The notes beneath the pieces are model-generated. The model was not told the DNA's origin. It ran no database searches and was given only the letters and a program-made list of their open reading frames with translations. The position numbers were made by a program, and so were the translations under genes. From NCBI GenBank assembly GCA_018062585.1, contig JAGORY010000008.1, forward strand, positions 1-17,123: 17,123 nucleotides of DNA, in the 5' to 3' direction. Below are positions 14,318-17,123 of this stretch, one piece after another (position 1 is the stretch's first letter; the number at the start of each line of letters is the position of its first letter). This DNA comes from Candidatus Peribacteraceae bacterium. GTDB lineage: Bacteria; Patescibacteriota; Gracilibacteria; Peribacterales; Peribacteraceae.

Positions 14318-14319
14318 CA

Positions 14320-15168
14320 TTGATCGTCTCTCGAAAGCTCACCGTCGGCGTCATCGGAGGGACTGGCAAAACCGGTTCGCAGTTTGCAAATCTTTTCCGC
14401 AGCGCCGGTTTCCGCGTTCGCGTGACCGGTGAGAAGACGAAAGCGAAAAACGCCGCACTCATCCGGGACTCCGACATCGTTCTTTTTGCGCTGCCTTTGT
14501 CGAGCGCCGCCGAGATCATGAAGAAAGAACTCGCGTCCGCAACCCGCCGAGACCAGCTCATTCTCGATGTATCGTCACTGAAGTCCCGCGAAACTGAGGC
14601 GATGAAAACGGCACTCGGTGAGATCATCGGTATGCACCCGCTCTTCGGTCCGGGTACCGATCCTGCGGGCGAACGCGTTATCCTGTGTCCGGTCCGTGCA
14701 TCGAAACAGACTGTCATATCGTTGCGCTCGGTCCTCACATTGATGAAGCTACAAACTGACATCATGACACCGGAAAAACATGACGAACTCATGCTGACGG
14801 TACAAGTCATCCCGCATCTCAAGAGCCTTCTCATGGCCGATGTCCTTCGGTCTCAGAAACAAGATCTCGGAACTGTCCTCAAGACCTGCACCCCGACCTA
14901 CGAAATGGAATTTAACGTTATCGCTCGTTTCCTTGACGATCATCCTGATCTCTACATGCCGATTATCTTTAGGAATCCTGGCACTCCGAAAGTACTTCGA
15001 GCCCTGCAGAAAGCCATTTCAGAGTACCTCCGCATTGCCGAATCGGGGGATCTTCCGGCTGCCGAAAAAAGGTATCGGGACTGTCAGACCGTCTTCAAGC
15101 CGCACCTCAAAAAAGCCCGCGCTCACAGCGAAGCCTGTATCCGCACACTTCTTTCTCTCACCCGATGA
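14320..15168 (+). CDS. tyrA: prephenate dehydrogenase (T-protein-like dehydrogenase domain)
   Basis: Oxidatively decarboxylates prephenate to 4-hydroxyphenylpyruvate with NAD(P), leading to tyrosine. It has 282 residues. The N-terminal Rossmann fold shows VGVIGGTGKTGSQFANLF (residues ~9-26) and ILDVSSLKS. GMHPLFGPGTD holds the catalytic His region. The C-terminal helical part, with TPTYEMEFNVIARFLDDHPDLYMPIIF, aligns by eye with the E. coli T-protein segment SPIYRLELAMVGRLF. There is no ACT domain. The start is TTG at 14320: no ATG or GTG gives an intact Rossmann strand, and the heptad array ends just before it. No Shine-Dalgarno sequence is present. The 3' end overlaps pheA by ATGA. Arogenate use cannot be excluded. 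Confidence 0.92.
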   Translation: MIVSRKLTVGVIGGTGKTGSQFANLFRSAGFRVRVTGEKTKAKNAALIRDSDIVLFALPLSSAAEIMKKELASATRRDQLILDVSSLKSRETEAMKTALGEIIGMHPLFGPGTDPAGERVILCPVRASKQTVISLRSVLTLMKLQTDIMTPEKHDELMLTVQVIPHLKSLLMADVLRSQKQDLGTVLKTCTPTYEMEFNVIARFLDDHPDLYMPIIFRNPGTPKVLRALQKAISEYLRIAESGDLPAAEKRYRDCQTVFKPHLKKARAHSEACIRTLLSLTR

Positions 15169-15956
15169 CCGTGTATACCCTAGGGCCTGCCGGCACCTTC
15201 TCACATGAAGCAACACTCGCGATTTTTCCGGATGCCGATATCCGCTTCGCGCCTAATTTTGATCGATTGTTCGATTTGCTTGCAGCCGATAAGACCACGC
15301 TCGGTGTCGTCCCTATTGAGAACTCGCTCCACGGTTCCATCGATGAAATTTTAGATCTCCTTCGTGAGACTGACGTGAAAATCTGGCGCATGCATGACGT
15401 TCGCATTCGCCACGCGTTCGGCTGTCAGAATCCGAAGACAATTACGACGGTTGCCAGTCACCCGCAGGCACTTCGTCAAAGCCGACTGTGGCTCAAGAAA
15501 CAATATCCGGAAGCGATTCATCTTTCTACCGCTAGCACCGCTTCCGCAGTTGAGCTCGCAAAGAAAGATCCGTCGGTCGGCGCCGTCGCCTCACCGAAGC
15601 TCATGAAGGAATCTGGCTTAATGATCGTGAGTGAAGATGTGGAAGGCACCAACAACACCACGCGTTTCGGCATCGTGTCGGCAACCGATCCTTTCCTCGG
15701 CGCAAAGAGAACCCAAATGAGCATCGCCATTCATCCACCGAAAGACGACAGACCCGGACTGCTTCATCTTCTTCTCACTCCGTTTAAGGTCTACGACGTG
15801 AACCTCACCCGTATCGAAAACCGTCCGACCGGCAAACGCCTCGGTGACTATAACTTCTTCGTCGATTTCGTAGGCAGTCGTGATGACGCGCGGACGAAGA
15901 AGGTCATGGCTGAACTTTCAGAACTCGCTGAGATCAGAATTCTCGGTGAGTGGTAA
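15165..15956 (+). CDS. pheA: prephenate dehydratase with C-terminal ACT domain
   Basis: Converts prephenate to phenylpyruvate, leading to phenylalanine. It has 263 residues with no chorismate mutase domain. Catalytic half: YTLGPAGTFSHEA, GVVPIENSLHGSI, ASHPQALRQSRLWL, STASTASAVELA, VGAVASPKLMKESGL, and EGTNNTTRFGIVS with the TRF motif needed for catalysis. The ACT domain begins near PGLLHLLLTPFKVYDVNLTRIENRP and ends with GDYNFFVDFVG; ACT domains in this family bind Phe for feedback inhibition. The ligand-contacting ESRP motif reads ENRP, a Ser to Asn change whose effect on inhibition is unknown. The ATG overlaps the tyrA stop by 4 bp, indicating coupling. The aminotransferase gene follows after 16 bp. 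Confidence 0.96.
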   Translation: MTVYTLGPAGTFSHEATLAIFPDADIRFAPNFDRLFDLLAADKTTLGVVPIENSLHGSIDEILDLLRETDVKIWRMHDVRIRHAFGCQNPKTITTVASHPQALRQSRLWLKKQYPEAIHLSTASTASAVELAKKDPSVGAVASPKLMKESGLMIVSEDVEGTNNTTRFGIVSATDPFLGAKRTQMSIAIHPPKDDRPGLLHLLLTPFKVYDVNLTRIENRPTGKRLGDYNFFVDFVGSRDDARTKKVMAELSELAEIRILGEW

Positions 15957-15972
15957 TCTTTCCACATCCTTT

Positions 15973-17123
15973 ATGTCCTCTCCGTTCTCGAAGCTACCGA
16001 TTCCCAAACCCGATCCACTCTTTGCAATCGGTGCCGAGGCGCAGGCTGCGGGACCTAGGGCCATCAATGGAACACTCGGGATTTTTATGGACGAAAGTGG
16101 CAAGCCGCTCCTCTTTCCGAGTGTCAAGAAAGTGCTGAAAGACTTGGAAGAGAATCTTGGGGGATTCAATTATTCGTATCCGCTCCTGACGGGTTTGCCG
16201 GGATTTCGCGAAGCCGTGACGAAGCTCATCAGCCACGATCCTCAGGAAGTCGTAGCGTCCATCGCTTCCACCGGCGGTACAGGAGCGCTTGCGATCAACC
16301 TGCGGCTCATGAAGATGCTCCTCGGCGAAGAGAACAATAGCGTCATTCTTCCGGTTCCGGCGTGGGGCAATCATCCGCCGGTGTGCAAGTGGGCAGGACT
16401 CGAGATCGTGGAAGCACCGTACATTCACAGCGGCACCGCATCCGTGGACGCTGTCATTGCGACGGTGAAAAAACAGACCAAGCCGTTCGGTATTCTGCTG
16501 CAGGTCGGCTGTCACAATCCGACTGGTCTGGATTACACCACGGATCAGTGGCGAGATTTGATCAACGCACTCGCCGAAAAAGAGTGTGTCGTACTGATGG
16601 ACTTCGCGTATCAGGGATTCAAGGGTGAGCCCGAGGAAGACGCCGAGCCCATCCGCATGTGTCGCGAACGGAACGTGACGACTCTCGTGACGTGGAGCGC
16701 TTCCAAGAACCATTCCATCTACGGCCTCAGGACAGGACTCGCTGCCGCGTTCGTCAAAAATGAAACCGAGAAGAACACAGTCGAGGGCACGTACTCAACT
16801 ATCAGCCGTGGTTTGCATTCGGCAGCACCCACGTTCGGTCAGGCGATCGTGGCACTTGTCCAAGAAAGGTGCCCCGATGTCTGGAGATCAGATCTGGCCA
16901 CAGCGCGCGCAACACTCACCTGTAAGCGAAAGCTCATGGTCGAGAAGCTTCCAGGGGCCTTCCACAATTCACTCTCAGGCTACGGCATGTTCGCCATGCT
17001 GCCACTGACCGAGGCGCAAGTGAATCGGCTCAAGCACGAGCACAAAGCCTTCATCCTCCTCGACGGCCGCATCAACATTGGCGGTATTCCGGAGGCGAGG
17101 ATTGGGGAGTTGTGTGGGAAGAT
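15973..17123 (+). CDS. class I aminotransferase, probably aromatic (AspC/TyrB family; 3' end outside window)
   Basis: A PLP-dependent aminotransferase that would complete the operon by converting phenylpyruvate and 4-hydroxyphenylpyruvate to Phe and Tyr. 383 codons are visible of about 400. The N-terminus DPLFAIGAEAQAAGPRAINGTLGIFMDESGK resembles the DPI-x8-INLGVGVYKDExGK start of AspC/TyrB. Also visible are YSYPLLTGLPGFREAV, STGGTGALAINLRL, ILPVPAWGNHPPV, LQVGCHNPTGLDYTTDQW, VVLMDFAYQGFKG, and TWSASKNHSIYGLRTG with the PLP Lys at about K245. The C-terminal FILLDGRINIGGI matches the family ending. The ATG at 15973 lies 16 bp after pheA, preceded by a pyrimidine-rich stretch. Substrate preference is inferred from operon context; aspartate use is possible, so no gene symbol is given. 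Confidence 0.9.
   Translation, partial: MSSPFSKLPIPKPDPLFAIGAEAQAAGPRAINGTLGIFMDESGKPLLFPSVKKVLKDLEENLGGFNYSYPLLTGLPGFREAVTKLISHDPQEVVASIASTGGTGALAINLRLMKMLLGEENNSVILPVPAWGNHPPVCKWAGLEIVEAPYIHSGTASVDAVIATVKKQTKPFGILLQVGCHNPTGLDYTTDQWRDLINALAEKECVVLMDFAYQGFKGEPEEDAEPIRMCRERNVTTLVTWSASKNHSIYGLRTGLAAAFVKNETEKNTVEGTYSTISRGLHSAAPTFGQAIVALVQERCPDVWRSDLATARATLTCKRKLMVEKLPGAFHNSLSGYGMFAMLPLTEAQVNRLKHEHKAFILLDGRINIGGIPEARIGELCGK

Overview
The window is one contiguous stretch of a bacterial chromosome, by eye a little over half G+C and densely packed. It holds 13 protein-coding genes, two of them cut by the window edges, plus one probable leader peptide. TGA ends several genes (the DAHP synthase gene, aroB, aroAK, the chorismate mutase gene, tyrA), so UGA is not reassigned. 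That argues against Gracilibacteria/Absconditabacteria. The small genome style, the SLH protein with Ser/Arg-rich linkers and a His-rich cupredoxin domain, and pyrimidine-rich start regions without Shine-Dalgarno sequences suggest a Patescibacteria/CPR lineage, with the Peregrinibacteria/Peribacteria group as my best guess. This is inference from style; no marker gene for taxonomy is present.

Layout. 1-2231 (-): uvrA, missing its C-terminal end. 2403-3551 (+): a secreted SLH/Cys-rich/cupredoxin-like protein. 3564-4418 (-): a SAM methyltransferase with a zinc ribbon. 4507-5514 (+): a GT2 glycosyltransferase. 5506-7335 (-): a polytopic GT-C-type membrane protein. 7336-17123 (+): one aromatic amino acid operon.

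The operon runs: DAHP synthase, aroB, a fused aroA-aroK, a fused aroD-aroE, aroC, chorismate mutase (aroQ type), tyrA, pheA, and a class I aminotransferase cut by the window end. Together these encode every step from erythrose-4-phosphate and phosphoenolpyruvate to chorismate, then to phenylalanine and tyrosine. Most junctions overlap by 1-11 bp. The others are short gaps, three of them filled by repeats.

Two things stand out. First, there are arrays of 7-bp units, usually 4-5 units facing 4-5 inverted units across a 24-59 bp spacer. One sits inside uvrA, one before the DAHP synthase start, and one between aroC and the chorismate mutase gene, where it supplies the aroC stop codon. Single-sided arrays lie inside aroA (six units, 42 bp, in frame) and directly before tyrA. 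Unit sequence differs between loci while the architecture is kept, and right arms end 2-4 bp before start codons. Second, the operon leader contains a promoter, then a 34-residue ORF with 8 Phe and 1 Tyr ending in a Tyr-Phe-Phe-Phe run, then a hairpin, then the heptad inverted repeat. This looks like an aromatic amino acid attenuator, possibly built partly from the repeat.
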